In this document: positions 24,826 to 33,672 of the stretch, piece by piece
How the letters are laid out: each line of letters opens with the position of its first letter
Numbering within the stretch: position 1 is the stretch's first letter
Assembly: GCF_000685965.1 (NCBI RefSeq)
Contig: NZ_JMLE01000015.1
Location: 1 to 64,000 of the forward strand
Direction: 5' to 3'
Length of the DNA stretch: 64,000 bases
DNA from: Arthrobacter sp. UNC362MFTsu5.1
GTDB taxonomy: Bacteria; Actinomycetota; Actinomycetes; Actinomycetales; Micrococcaceae
Position numbers and translations under genes: made by a program
Notes under the pieces: generated by a model
Told to the model about the DNA's origin: nothing
The model's input: the letters and a program-made list of their open reading frames with translations, nothing else
The model's database searches: none

Positions 24826-25620
24826 TCATCTCGATCCTGCTATGGTGACGGTCGGACTCGATCTCCGAAGTGGTCGACGCAAAATCCTGTCGACCATTGT
24901 GAACCCGCAAAAGAATATGGATAACGCTGAATCTAAAGTAGCGGAGCTTGTTACCTTTATTTTTGATATTGATCGCGCTCGAATCATGTCCTGGTAGTGC
25001 GCCCACGCATTTCGAGTTGATCCGGCGCCTCCCGCGTCGAAGTCGCAGAGAACTTCCGCCCATACGCTTGGCAGTGATTCCATCGACGCCCGCATCATAA
25101 ATTCTTGGTCGGCCGTTAGCCCAAATTCAGTGTCATATCCGTTTAGGGCCCAGAAAAACTCACGAGAGAAGACTGATGCTTGGTGTGGAATTATTTTACC
25201 GCCGATGAGGAATCGAGCATGCTCGAAAGGAATCTGGCCAGCGATTCCCAAGGTGTCCTTGTCGTCAACGATTCGGCTAAGGCCATAGCCCCAATCAAAT
25301 TTGTTTTTAGAGAATTCATAGGCAACGAAATCGGTACTAGAGTTCGAATGAAATATATCTGCTGAGTGCATGAACCACAGCAGGTCGCCCGACGCAATTT
25401 TCGCACCCTTGTTCATGGCATCATAGCGACCATTATCGCGTTCACTTACCCACTGCACCGACCCGTCCAGACTCTCTAGAAATTCCCGGGTTCCATCCGT
25501 GGAGCCACCATCGACGACGATGTGTTCGATTTCGGCATAACTCTGCTGTTGCACACTGTTTACGGTCTTGCGCACCCCTTCAAGATCGTTGTAGGCGATG
25601 GTGATTACACTTATCTTCAT
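24826..25620 (-). CDS. Family 2 glycosyltransferase (WcaA/WcaE-like)
   Basis: A 264-residue GT-A protein starting MKISVITIAYNDLEGVRKTV, with EHIVVDGGSTDGTREFLESL, WVSERDNGRYDAMNKGAKIA and GDLLWFMHSAD. The VDGGSTDGT and SERDNGRYDAMNKG pattern is that of the transferases resembling WcaE of colanic acid synthesis. Its ATG overlaps the stop of the upstream transferase by 4 bases. Base composition is AT-richer than the housekeeping genes of the window. Confidence 0.9.
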   Translation of the reverse strand: MKISVITIAYNDLEGVRKTVNSVQQQSYAEIEHIVVDGGSTDGTREFLESLDGSVQWVSERDNGRYDAMNKGAKIASGDLLWFMHSADIFHSNSSTDFVAYEFSKNKFDWGYGLSRIVDDKDTLGIAGQIPFEHARFLIGGKIIPHQASVFSREFFWALNGYDTEFGLTADQEFMMRASMESLPSVWAEVLCDFDAGGAGSTRNAWAHYQDMIRARSISKIKVTSSATLDSALSIFFCGFTMVDRILRRPLRRSSPTVTIAGSR

Positions 25621-26666
25621 TCTGTGCTCTTCTTAGGGGAGAGGGGCTGAGGGCTGCTGGGTCCAACAGCCGCGACGTAGGCACTTGAGAGCGGCGCGTA
25701 GGCGCTGCTTGGCGCGAGCGTATTCGCCAATTCAAGGGTCTGCGCTGCAACCTGCTGGCGGAATTGGTGGTCTGAGAAGTATTGCTTAACGGATTGGGAC
25801 AAATCTGCAACTGATCCGTTGACCGTGAAGTACCCCAATGATTCCATCGTAGGAATTGCGCGTGCAATGACCGGAACGCTGTTGGCCGCCGCTTCTGCAG
25901 CGGATATCGGCGCCGCTTCCCATGATCCCGTATGCAGATACAAATGCGACTCAGACACCAAACGCCGGGCTTGCCGTGGTTCGACCCAACCGCTGACTCG
26001 AACCCCAGAACTCAGAAGTTCGTTTCGTAGGTCCGTGTCTCCGTCGCCCACCCAATGGAAGTCGATTTCGCCCCGGCATTCGCGTGCCACCGCGGCAAAC
26101 AGGCGCGGGTCTTTCTGATTCCCAATGCGCCCTACCATTGTCACGGATGGAAGAATCGTTTTATCAGTTGTGAGATCGGATTCTGTCACGACATTCGGCA
26201 CGTAGTGGACATCCATTTTGGAATTAAGCGACTTTCCTAGGCGTGCCTCATGTGGGCTTACTGCCACCAGCACTTGTCGCCGACGTGCTAGAACCCATTC
26301 GGCCATCCAAAGGGTGGCGCGCCAGGCTACGTTCTTGTCTTTTCTTTCGAATGCATAACAGTGTGGCGAGTATGCGATGGGAAAGGCACGGGGGATAAGA
26401 AGTCTCGAAAGCCCAGCAAAGCTCGAATGCAGGTGCACCACGTCCGGACGCTCAAGGGCGACTTGACGGCGCACCTCCAAGAGATACTTCAGCATTCCAC
26501 CGGTGTATTCAACTACACGGGTATCACTCGTGAACTCTCCCGAGGCCTCGCCAGTCCGTGGTCGCCCTAGTACAACGTGCTCCAGAGCAGGGAGTATCTG
26601 GGTGTACTTTGAGATCGCATTCTGCACCCCCCCGCCCATAGCCTCAGTGACATGTAAAATCTTCAA
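25617..26666 (-). CDS. Family 4 glycosyltransferase
   Basis: A 349-residue GT-B protein. The N-terminal glycine-rich acceptor loop is ILHVTEAMGGGVQNAISKYT; the C-terminal half has TMVGRIGNQKDPRLFAAVAR and the donor-binding EAAPISAAEAAANSVPVIAR with the E-x7-E spacing. A SPHCYAFERKD segment is shared with capsule transferases. It is coupled to the following WcaE-like gene. Predicted role: sugar transfer to the growing repeat unit. Confidence 0.88.
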   Translation of the reverse strand: MKILHVTEAMGGGVQNAISKYTQILPALEHVVLGRPRTGEASGEFTSDTRVVEYTGGMLKYLLEVRRQVALERPDVVHLHSSFAGLSRLLIPRAFPIAYSPHCYAFERKDKNVAWRATLWMAEWVLARRRQVLVAVSPHEARLGKSLNSKMDVHYVPNVVTESDLTTDKTILPSVTMVGRIGNQKDPRLFAAVARECRGEIDFHWVGDGDTDLRNELLSSGVRVSGWVEPRQARRLVSESHLYLHTGSWEAAPISAAEAAANSVPVIARAIPTMESLGYFTVNGSVADLSQSVKQYFSDHQFRQQVAAQTLELANTLAPSSAYAPLSSAYVAAVGPSSPQPLSPKKSTE

Positions 26667-26695
26667 TCCGGAACCCCCAAATTGGCCTTAGTTAG

Positions 26696-27823
26696 TTAGT
26701 TAGTGTTGGAGGGATGGGTAGCAATTGAGCGAACGGTAGCTATCAGGTCCTCGTGCATTTCCTGAATTTTCACTCGATTAACCTCGATGATGTTCCAGAA
26801 GTCGTCCGGGTGTGCACGGATCCGATCCATGAGGTCATTTATCTGCGGAAGTGTCGCGTCTCTGGCGTTTAGGACGAAGTCTCCGAGCCCCAGGTCCTCA
26901 TATGCACCCCAGCCCTTGCGCTCGTAGCTGAGATGTATTGCCGGAAACCCGGCGATGAGCGACGACAACGCGCCGTGCAGTCGCGTACTTACAATTATTC
27001 GCGGCGCATTGTCGGCCAGGACTGCTTTCATCGTCCGAGGCTCCTGGTTTCCCAGCCTTTTCGTAAGGGGGTAATCATCGTTACCCCCTCCTGTCGATTG
27101 GAGTGCCCACTCGAATTGGCCCGATTTACTTGCTTCGTCCAATAGTCCGTAGTAGTTCCGCGGTTTTGTGAGTTCTCGGGCAATAAAAACGGGTTTCGCA
27201 CCCAGCGCGAGTGATGCCCGAGGGTGTTGTGGTGCCGAGGCCAACTCAAGAACCGCCATGTCTGGCATTCGAACGATGGAGGCAACATCAGAAAATTCGC
27301 TTACGGACCTATCGTCCCTGGCATATACGGTGTGGACTTTTGCAAGGTTCTTGGCTATGGCGCGCTTGTATAGACCCAAAAACGGCCCGATGCTCTGTGA
27401 CAGGTAGATGGCCTTCTGGCCTTCTCCAGCAGCCAGACGTAGCTGCCCGAAGTGAGCACCCCAGCTCTTGATTGCGGGTCCGAGACTTCCTCCCCTCAAG
27501 TAGCCGCCACCCACAGCAACCACCAGGTCGGCTTCACGGACTAGTGCCTGAATTGACTCGGAGCCGCCCAGGACGCCTGTCGCGAGCATTGCGAGGCGGC
27601 GCGGAATTCTCGGTGAATCACCGACGACTGGGGGACCCCATTGCTTGTATTCGTCGCTTTCGAACGCGCTTGCGTCCGAAGCTATAACACGAAAATCAGC
27701 CGATCCTAGGGCTTTCAGAACTGTCGCGCGGGCAAGCTCAACCAGCAGACCATCGCCGGAGTTCTTGGGACTGTAGGCGTGAAGCAATAAGACTTTGGGA
27801 TCGTCAGACGTCCAAGTATTCAA
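26696..27823 (-). CDS. Polysaccharide pyruvyl transferase family protein
   Basis: A 375-residue protein with the family's N terminus (VLLLHAYSPKNSGDGLLVEL), VVAVGGGYLRG, AIYLSQSIGPF and the late IIVSTRLHGALSSLIAGFPA. These match the PS_pyruv_trans fold, which adds a ketal pyruvate from phosphoenolpyruvate to a sugar and makes the polymer acidic. CsaB of this family pyruvylates the wall polymer to which SLH domains bind, which is of interest because three SLH-like proteins are coded further on. Whether this member acts on the EPS or a wall polymer is unknown. It overlaps the upstream gene by 20 bases. Confidence 0.85.
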   Translation of the reverse strand: MNTWTSDDPKVLLLHAYSPKNSGDGLLVELARATVLKALGSADFRVIASDASAFESDEYKQWGPPVVGDSPRIPRRLAMLATGVLGGSESIQALVREADLVVAVGGGYLRGGSLGPAIKSWGAHFGQLRLAAGEGQKAIYLSQSIGPFLGLYKRAIAKNLAKVHTVYARDDRSVSEFSDVASIVRMPDMAVLELASAPQHPRASLALGAKPVFIARELTKPRNYYGLLDEASKSGQFEWALQSTGGGNDDYPLTKRLGNQEPRTMKAVLADNAPRIIVSTRLHGALSSLIAGFPAIHLSYERKGWGAYEDLGLGDFVLNARDATLPQINDLMDRIRAHPDDFWNIIEVNRVKIQEMHEDLIATVRSIATHPSNTN

Positions 27824-28889
27824 CTATTGCGCTCCTTGTATCTAGCTCGTGGATGGACTCGAGTGCGTATTCGAACGCACGTGAGCGTTCTTCTTCATCC
27901 TGGGATAGTTGCGTGACGGTTGTGGCAAAAGAGTTGGCGTCGCTGAACATCCAAGTTGGTCCGCTCGACGCTAAATCGTGGAAGACATCTATATTAGATG
28001 TGATGGCACCGCGACCACGTGCGCGGGCTTCCCATATTACGAGCGGGTTTAGTTCCCAACGGCTCGGCATGAATATTGCGTCGCACCAATCGAAATATGA
28101 GTCAATGTCGTCCACATGGGGAATCATTTCCACTCGATGAGGTTCGTCTATTTCTTGGACGATTTTAGAAATCTTGGCTTTTTCGTCACCATCTCCCAAG
28201 CAAATCAGGTGAATCGGCATTGAAGTAGCTGCCAGCAATTCAGGAATCCGGTCGAGTCCCTTTTGTTTCGTAATTCGCCCAGCAAAAACGAGCCTCAAGC
28301 AGTCTAAGCTTCCAGTTCGTGGCTGCGTCTTCGGGCGATCGGAGAACGAAATAAGATTGTGCTCGAGCTGAGTGTTTCTCGATGTTCCGAACTTCCCGTC
28401 GATGAGTTCGGTAACCGCCCTTGCCGAGGGAGCCGTAATCAATCCCGCTGACTTGACTCCCCTTTTTACCAGCAGATCTTCCAAGCGTCCCTGAAGACCG
28501 ACGGAGTCCTGGGATGGCAGCTGATGAAATGTTGCGGCAAGTCGTTTGCCTTGGAGCGCGGCGCTTGGAAGTAGTCCGAGTACAAGGTGACTCGCGCGCA
28601 TCAGTGAATAGACCGACGTTGCATCTTTGAGGAGAGGATGAAGCTTCTTACCAGCGGTCAGCACACCGAAGATACTGCGTGGACAGTTAAGCTCGACAGT
28701 TGTTTGCACGAGCTTTTTCACTGGTTCGTGGTTCCGGCTTCCCGAGAACAGAATTACCAGAGTCAGCTCGTCCGAAGGCAACTTCTGAAGAAGATTCTCG
28801 AGAGCGCCTTGAGCGCCCCCGCCTTCGAGCCAAGGGACTACGACTAGGGTGGACTTGCTTTTGTGGGAGGGCGCTTCAGGGGATGTCAC
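27804..28889 (-). CDS. Family 4 glycosyltransferase
   Basis: A 361-residue GT-B protein: TLVVVPWLEGGGAQGALENL at the N terminus, LRLVFAGRITKQKGLDRIPE and HLICLGDGDEKAKI in the donor half, then FMPSRWELNPLVIWEARARG. The last has the conserved glutamate of the E-x7-E motif (E-x-N-P-L-V-I-W-E). It is the second gene of the run, after the BY-kinase, with an intergenic gap of 89 bases. Confidence 0.88.
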   Translation of the reverse strand: MTSPEAPSHKSKSTLVVVPWLEGGGAQGALENLLQKLPSDELTLVILFSGSRNHEPVKKLVQTTVELNCPRSIFGVLTAGKKLHPLLKDATSVYSLMRASHLVLGLLPSAALQGKRLAATFHQLPSQDSVGLQGRLEDLLVKRGVKSAGLITAPSARAVTELIDGKFGTSRNTQLEHNLISFSDRPKTQPRTGSLDCLRLVFAGRITKQKGLDRIPELLAATSMPIHLICLGDGDEKAKISKIVQEIDEPHRVEMIPHVDDIDSYFDWCDAIFMPSRWELNPLVIWEARARGRGAITSNIDVFHDLASSGPTWMFSDANSFATTVTQLSQDEEERSRAFEYALESIHELDTRSAIVEYLDV

Positions 28890-28978
28890 AGTAGGAGACC
28901 TTTATCTGGAGAAACTCACTTGGCGGAGGGTGTGATTTACCGCAGTTCGAAATGAGTAGAAGACGCGCTAGGGGGCGG

Positions 28979-30586
28979 CTAGTGGTTGTTGAGCCCTTGA
29001 GGGAACGTGCGTGCCTCGCGGGTCACACTTAGCGCTTCGTCGTCGTCGTGATTTGAACCCGAGAATTTACGATCGACGGGGGTGCCCGGCCTTATTGAAT
29101 GGTTAGTCCCGCCACGTGAATTCTGCCGCAGGATTCCTCGAGCGGCTCTAGCATCAGAATTTGCACCGACGAAATTTTCACTCGGTTGGTTGGCCTCTGC
29201 ACTGTAGTAGGCGTAGGAGTAGGCGTCAGTTGATTTCATTTGCAGCCTGTTGAGAACTACACCGAGTACCTTGGCATCCACGAGATTGAGCGTTTCTAGA
29301 GCTTTCTGCAAATCCTGGGTGCGGGTCTTTTGCGCGCCGACGACGACGACGACACCACCAGCATGCTGAGAAAGAACAGCCGCATCCGTCACGGGCAATA
29401 GGGGTGGAGCGTCGACCACGATCGTGTCGAAAGCTTGCTCAAGCCGTGAAAGCAGGATCTTCATTTCTTCTGACCCAAGAAGTTCACTGGGATTGGGGGG
29501 AATCTGCCCCGAAGTGAGGACGTACAGGTTGTCTTGACCCCACGGCTGCAGAAGATCGTTTATGTCAGCGGCTCCCAGAAGAGCAGTCGTTAATCCAGCG
29601 TTTCGCTCAAGGCCCAAGTATTCGCCGACCATCGGACGCCGGAGGTCAGCGTCAACGAGACAGACTGATTGGCCTGCCTCGGACAGCGCGATGGCAAGAT
29701 TTGTTGCCGTCGTACTCTTTCCTTCTCCCGGCAAGGAGGATGTGACAACGAACGTCTTAGCGTGGCCGGCCACGTTGGCAAATTGAAGGTTGGTGCGAAG
29801 CTGTCGAAATGACTCAGCACGAGGGCTCTGAATGGCAGCCTGAGTCAATAGGGGCTTCTTTTGCGCATCAGCTTCAAAAGCGATGCGCCCCAACAGCGGC
29901 GCATCCGTGACATTTCGAAGGTCCGGTTCACCCTTGATTCGCGTGTCCAAGATGCTTCGAAGAAGGGATAGACCAAGCCCCAAAATCAATCCAGCCATAA
30001 GTCCAAGCAAAATGTTGAGCTTTGTGTTGGGTGCGGAGGGTGCCGTTGGAGCCGTGGCAGGGGTTATGACTGAGAGACTGATGGGGGAGGATCCGCCCGT
30101 CTTGGGCCTCTCAAGCGTGTCTACCGCTTTAATGAGACTGTCGGCCACGGCTTGAGCGGTGGCTGCCGCCTGGACTGCCGATCCATCCGTAACCGAAATA
30201 TTGATTAGGACAGTATTCAAATCGGATGATGCCTTGACTCGGCTGCTGAGGTCACCGGCAGATATTGGGAGTCCGAGGCTGTCGATGGCTGGCTGCAGCA
30301 CAACAGGCGTCGCCACCGTTTTCACGTATGACTGAACCCGGGCTTGACTAAACGTATTCCCCTGCTGCAATTCCTGGACCGAACCGGAACTTTGGATGGA
30401 AACAAATAACTGAGTTTCGGCCGTATAGGTGGGCTTAATAAGCACGGATGCGCCACCAGCAATGCCGGTTCCAAGTAAGGCAAAGGTCGCTATGAGAACC
30501 CAGTTAGTGCGTAGGATGTGTAAATAGTCGCGCAGGTCCAACCGTGGCCCCCTGGTCTCACGATCTGGAGATTTGCCGCATGGCAC
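28979..30586 (-). CDS. Wzz/BY-kinase of the EPS locus
   Basis: A 535-residue chain-length regulator fused to a tyrosine kinase, first gene of the minus-strand EPS run. Membrane segments: NWVLIATFALLGTGIAGGAS at the N terminus and LNILLGLMAGLILGLGLSLL before the kinase. Kinase motifs: SSLPGEGKSTTATNLAI, VCLVDADLRRPMVG and DTIVVDAPPLLPVTDAAV. The tail has a tyrosine group (TDAYSYAYYSA) for autophosphorylation. It resembles the BY-kinase at 3.3 kb in layout and motifs. The start codon is an ATG with only a weak GGGGACG upstream. Confidence 0.92.
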   Translation of the reverse strand: MPCGKSPDRETRGPRLDLRDYLHILRTNWVLIATFALLGTGIAGGASVLIKPTYTAETQLFVSIQSSGSVQELQQGNTFSQARVQSYVKTVATPVVLQPAIDSLGLPISAGDLSSRVKASSDLNTVLINISVTDGSAVQAAATAQAVADSLIKAVDTLERPKTGGSSPISLSVITPATAPTAPSAPNTKLNILLGLMAGLILGLGLSLLRSILDTRIKGEPDLRNVTDAPLLGRIAFEADAQKKPLLTQAAIQSPRAESFRQLRTNLQFANVAGHAKTFVVTSSLPGEGKSTTATNLAIALSEAGQSVCLVDADLRRPMVGEYLGLERNAGLTTALLGAADINDLLQPWGQDNLYVLTSGQIPPNPSELLGSEEMKILLSRLEQAFDTIVVDAPPLLPVTDAAVLSQHAGGVVVVVGAQKTRTQDLQKALETLNLVDAKVLGVVLNRLQMKSTDAYSYAYYSAEANQPSENFVGANSDARAARGILRQNSRGGTNHSIRPGTPVDRKFSGSNHDDDEALSVTREARTFPQGLNNH

Positions 30587-30711
30587 GTCCCCAGAACGGC
30601 TTTATTCTTGCGGTCAGTCAAATTGTACCTGCTGAGGTTTCACGTAACTGACATCGTGACGTCCGCCCCTGAACGGCCGTGCTGCACATTCCAGATGGCG
30701 TTAACCGCGCA

Positions 30712-31176
30712 CTACCGCGTATCCACATCCTCAAACACCAGGAACGTCTGCGTATCCAGCACGCCCGGCATGGACTGCAATTGATCGAAGATCACTCGCC
30801 GAAGGTCCACGTTGTCCACGGCCCGGACCAGCAAGATGACATCAAAGTCGCCGCCTACCAGAGCAATGTGATGCACCTCCGGGATGGCCCGCAGCAGCTC
30901 ACGCAGTTCTCGCCACGAATGCTGCCTCACCTTTAGGGTCACGTAGGCGGACGATTTGAGCCCCGCTTTAATAGGGTCGACCAGTGCCGTGAACTTGGTC
31001 AGCACGCCCTCGCCGGTCAGGCGTGCGATCCGCGTATAGGCGTGCGCCCGGGAGATGTGCACGTTCTCCGCCACCTGGGTGACGGACATCCGCCCGTCCC
31101 GGGTCAGCTCCGCGATGATGTTCCGGTCCACGTCATCCAGTGGCACCGCCACCTGGTCCGCCTCGGTCTCTGCCAT
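30712..31176 (-). CDS. Lrp/AsnC-family regulator, divergent from the 2-oxoacid dehydrogenase operon
   Basis: A 154-residue product if started at ATG 31176 (MAETEADQ); an in-frame start 33 bases upstream would add a Cys-containing stretch not typical of the family. The N-terminal helix-turn-helix (DRNIIAELTRDGRMSVTQVA) is followed by the ligand-binding RAM domain (AYVTLKVRQHSWRELRELL, VGGDFDVILLVRA). Divergent Lrp-type regulators of branched-chain dehydrogenase operons (BkdR) respond to branched-chain amino acids; the position here supports that role. The shared 159-base gap has the AT-rich CCAAAATTTCTTAC, compatible with an Lrp-type site. Confidence 0.9.
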   Translation of the reverse strand: MAETEADQVAVPLDDVDRNIIAELTRDGRMSVTQVAENVHISRAHAYTRIARLTGEGVLTKFTALVDPIKAGLKSSAYVTLKVRQHSWRELRELLRAIPEVHHIALVGGDFDVILLVRAVDNVDLRRVIFDQLQSMPGVLDTQTFLVFEDVDTR

Positions 31177-31335
31177 TTGTCCACAACTCCCGCCGGTAAC
31201 GCAGCTCACACTTACAAATCGTCTTTCAGACTAGGCCAAAATTTCTTACTTCTCCACGATTTGCGCCGGGACTGGATACGAAAGTTCCTTCAGGGCGATA
31301 CTTGAAGCGAATAGTGGCTACAGAAGGACGGACCA

Positions 31336-32559
31336 ATGACGATCTCCGCGGACCACACCGCCATCGGGCAGGACGCACCGGAACAGCCGGCCGGGAACCA
31401 CGTAAGCGAGGGCGCCGCAGCCGAGGCTGTGCGCAAATTCGGCATCACAGTGGAGGACTACATGCTGCCGGCCCGCCACCAGATCCAGATGGTGGATCCG
31501 GACGGCACCTTGAACCCCCACACCGAGCAGGGCGCCCAGCCCGGCCACGAATACGCGCTGCCGGCTGACGCCGAACTGCTTGATGCCTATGAGCAGCTTG
31601 TCGTCGGCCGCCGCGTGAATGACCAGAATTCCGCCCTCGTCCGCCAGGGCCGCATGGCTGTCTACCCGTCTAGCCACGGCCAGGAGGCCTGCCAGGTGGC
31701 GGCCGCCCTCTGCCTCGCCGACGGCGACTGGATCTTCCCCACCTACCGCGACTCCGTGGCCGTGATGGCCCGCGGCGTGGACCCCGTCCAGACCATGACC
31801 CTCTTCCGCGGAGACTGGCACAGCGGCTACGACCCCACAAAGCACAAGGTTGGAATCCAGTGCACACCGCTGACCACCCAGTTGCTCCACGCCGTCGGCG
31901 TCGCCCACGCCGCCAAACTCCGAGGCGAGGACACGGTTGTCCTGGCCATGTGCGGCGACGGAGCCACCAGTGAAGGCGACTTCCACGAAGCCTTGAACTT
32001 CGCGGCCGTCTTCCACCTGCCCGTCGTGTTCTTTGTGCAGAACAACCAGTACGCCATCTCGGTGCCGCTGGCCCACCAGTCCGTGGCGCCGTCGCTCGCG
32101 CACAAGGCCGTGGGCTACGGCATGGCCGGCGAACGCGTGGACGGCAACGACGTCGTCGCCCTCCTTGCCGTGCTGGGCCGTGCGGTCAAGCTGGCCCGCG
32201 AAGGATCCGGCCCGCTCCTGGTAGAGGCCCACACCTACCGCATGCAGGCGCACACCAATGCAGATGACGCCACACGCTACCGCCAGGACAGCGAAGTGGC
32301 CCAGTGGGTGGCCAGGGATCCGCTGAAGCGGATGCAGACCTACCTGACGGACCGCGGACTGCTGGACGACGACGGCGCCGCCCGGATTGCGGAGAAGGCG
32401 GAGGCAGTTGCCACGCAGCTCCGCGAAGGATTGGGCGAGGACGTCCCGGTCGACCCGCAGGACCTCTTCCGGTACGTCTTTTCCACCCCCACCCCGCAGC
32501 TGAAGGAACAGGCCGCCATGCTCGCCGACGAAATCTCCCGGGACGAGGCCGCAAAATGA
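31336..32559 (+). CDS. bkdA: Branched-chain 2-oxoacid (or pyruvate) dehydrogenase E1 alpha
   Basis: A 407-residue TPP enzyme subunit. The TPP motif is complete: GDGATSEGDFHEALNFAAVF, then VVFFVQNNQYAIS. The phosphorylation-loop region reads RMQAHTNADDATRYR, the usual E1alpha pattern of branched-chain enzymes. GAAGGA lies 7 bases before ATG. In actinobacteria the pyruvate complex normally uses the one-chain AceE, so an alpha/beta E1 next to an Lrp regulator is more likely the branched-chain complex; annotation as pdhA is common for such genes. No E3 (lpd) is nearby. Confidence 0.88.
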   Translation: MTISADHTAIGQDAPEQPAGNHVSEGAAAEAVRKFGITVEDYMLPARHQIQMVDPDGTLNPHTEQGAQPGHEYALPADAELLDAYEQLVVGRRVNDQNSALVRQGRMAVYPSSHGQEACQVAAALCLADGDWIFPTYRDSVAVMARGVDPVQTMTLFRGDWHSGYDPTKHKVGIQCTPLTTQLLHAVGVAHAAKLRGEDTVVLAMCGDGATSEGDFHEALNFAAVFHLPVVFFVQNNQYAISVPLAHQSVAPSLAHKAVGYGMAGERVDGNDVVALLAVLGRAVKLAREGSGPLLVEAHTYRMQAHTNADDATRYRQDSEVAQWVARDPLKRMQTYLTDRGLLDDDGAARIAEKAEAVATQLREGLGEDVPVDPQDLFRYVFSTPTPQLKEQAAMLADEISRDEAAK

Positions 32560-33668
32560 GCCCCACCGCCACCACTTCCGCCGAGGTCAACGGCAACGTC
32601 AGCGCGGCAACCGCCCGCGCCGCCGCCAAGGCAGCAGCCTCGGCCGAAGCTACCGGCCCGCAGACCATCACGATGGCCAAGGCACTGAACACCGCCATGG
32701 CCGACGCCATGCACGCCGACTCCTCTGTTTTGGTCTTCGGCGAGGACGTCGGGATGCTCGGCGGAGTCTTCCGCATCACCGACGGCCTCACCAAGACCTT
32801 CGGCGAATCCCGCTGCTTCGACACCCCGCTGGCCGAGTCCGGCATCGTGGGGATGGCCGTGGGGATGGCCATGAACGGCATGCGCCCGGTGATCGAGATG
32901 CAGTTCGATGCCTTTGCCTACCCGGCCTTCGAGCAAATCGTCAGCCACGTTGCCAAGATGCACAACAGGACCAAGGGCACGGTCAAACTGCCTATTGTCA
33001 TCCGCGTCCCTTATGCCGGCGGCATCGGGGGAGTCGAGCACCACTGTGACTCCTCCGAGTCCTACTACGCCCACACTGCCGGCCTGAAGGTCTTCACCCC
33101 GGCCACCGTGGCCGACGGCTACCGCATGCTTCGGGAAGCCATCGACTCCGACGACCCGGTGATGTTCATGGAGCCCAAGAAGCTCTACTGGTCCAAGGAC
33201 CTGGTGGACCTAGAAGCACTCCGCGCCGAGCACGCCGTCAACACCGAGCGGGGAACGTCCTCGGAAGGCCGCGCCGTCGTCGCCCGCCCCGGCACAGATG
33301 CCACGCTGATCGCCTACGGGCCGTCCGTGCCCACCGCGCTGGCCGCTGCTGCTGCAGCGGCGGAGGAAGGTCGCTCGCTCGAAGTGATCGACGTCCGCTC
33401 AATCGTGCCGTTCGACGACGAAACCGTCTGCGCCTCAGTGCGCAAGACCGGACGTGCCGTGGTGATCGCCGAGGCTCATGGCTTTGCATCGGTGTCCTCG
33501 GAGATCGTGGCCCGGGTACAGGAACGCTGCTTCCACTACCTGGCCGCGCCGATCCGCCGCGTCACCGGCTTCGATGTCCCGTACCCGGCGCCGAAGCTCG
33601 AGCACTATTACCTGCCCGGCGTGGACCGCATCCTCGACGCCGTTGACGACCTCCAGTGGGAAGACTGA
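32556..33668 (+). CDS. bkdB: 2-oxoacid dehydrogenase E1 beta
   Basis: A 370-residue subunit, starting at the ATG that overlaps the E1alpha stop (ATGA). After an Ala-rich leader of 35 residues comes ITMAKALNTAMADAMHADSS, VLVFGEDVGMLGGVFRITDG and the transketolase-type middle (AESGIVGMAVGMAMNGMRPV, MQFDAFAYPAFEQIVSHVAK). The C-terminal transketolase domain follows (EVIDVRSIVPFDDETVCASV). With E1alpha it forms the heterotetramer that decarboxylates the 2-oxoacid. The Ala-rich leader is longer than usual; a later in-frame ATG at ITMAKAL exists but lacks the overlap. Confidence 0.9.
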   Translation: MSPTATTSAEVNGNVSAATARAAAKAAASAEATGPQTITMAKALNTAMADAMHADSSVLVFGEDVGMLGGVFRITDGLTKTFGESRCFDTPLAESGIVGMAVGMAMNGMRPVIEMQFDAFAYPAFEQIVSHVAKMHNRTKGTVKLPIVIRVPYAGGIGGVEHHCDSSESYYAHTAGLKVFTPATVADGYRMLREAIDSDDPVMFMEPKKLYWSKDLVDLEALRAEHAVNTERGTSSEGRAVVARPGTDATLIAYGPSVPTALAAAAAAAEEGRSLEVIDVRSIVPFDDETVCASVRKTGRAVVIAEAHGFASVSSEIVARVQERCFHYLAAPIRRVTGFDVPYPAPKLEHYYLPGVDRILDAVDDLQWED

Positions 33669-33672
33669 TCAG

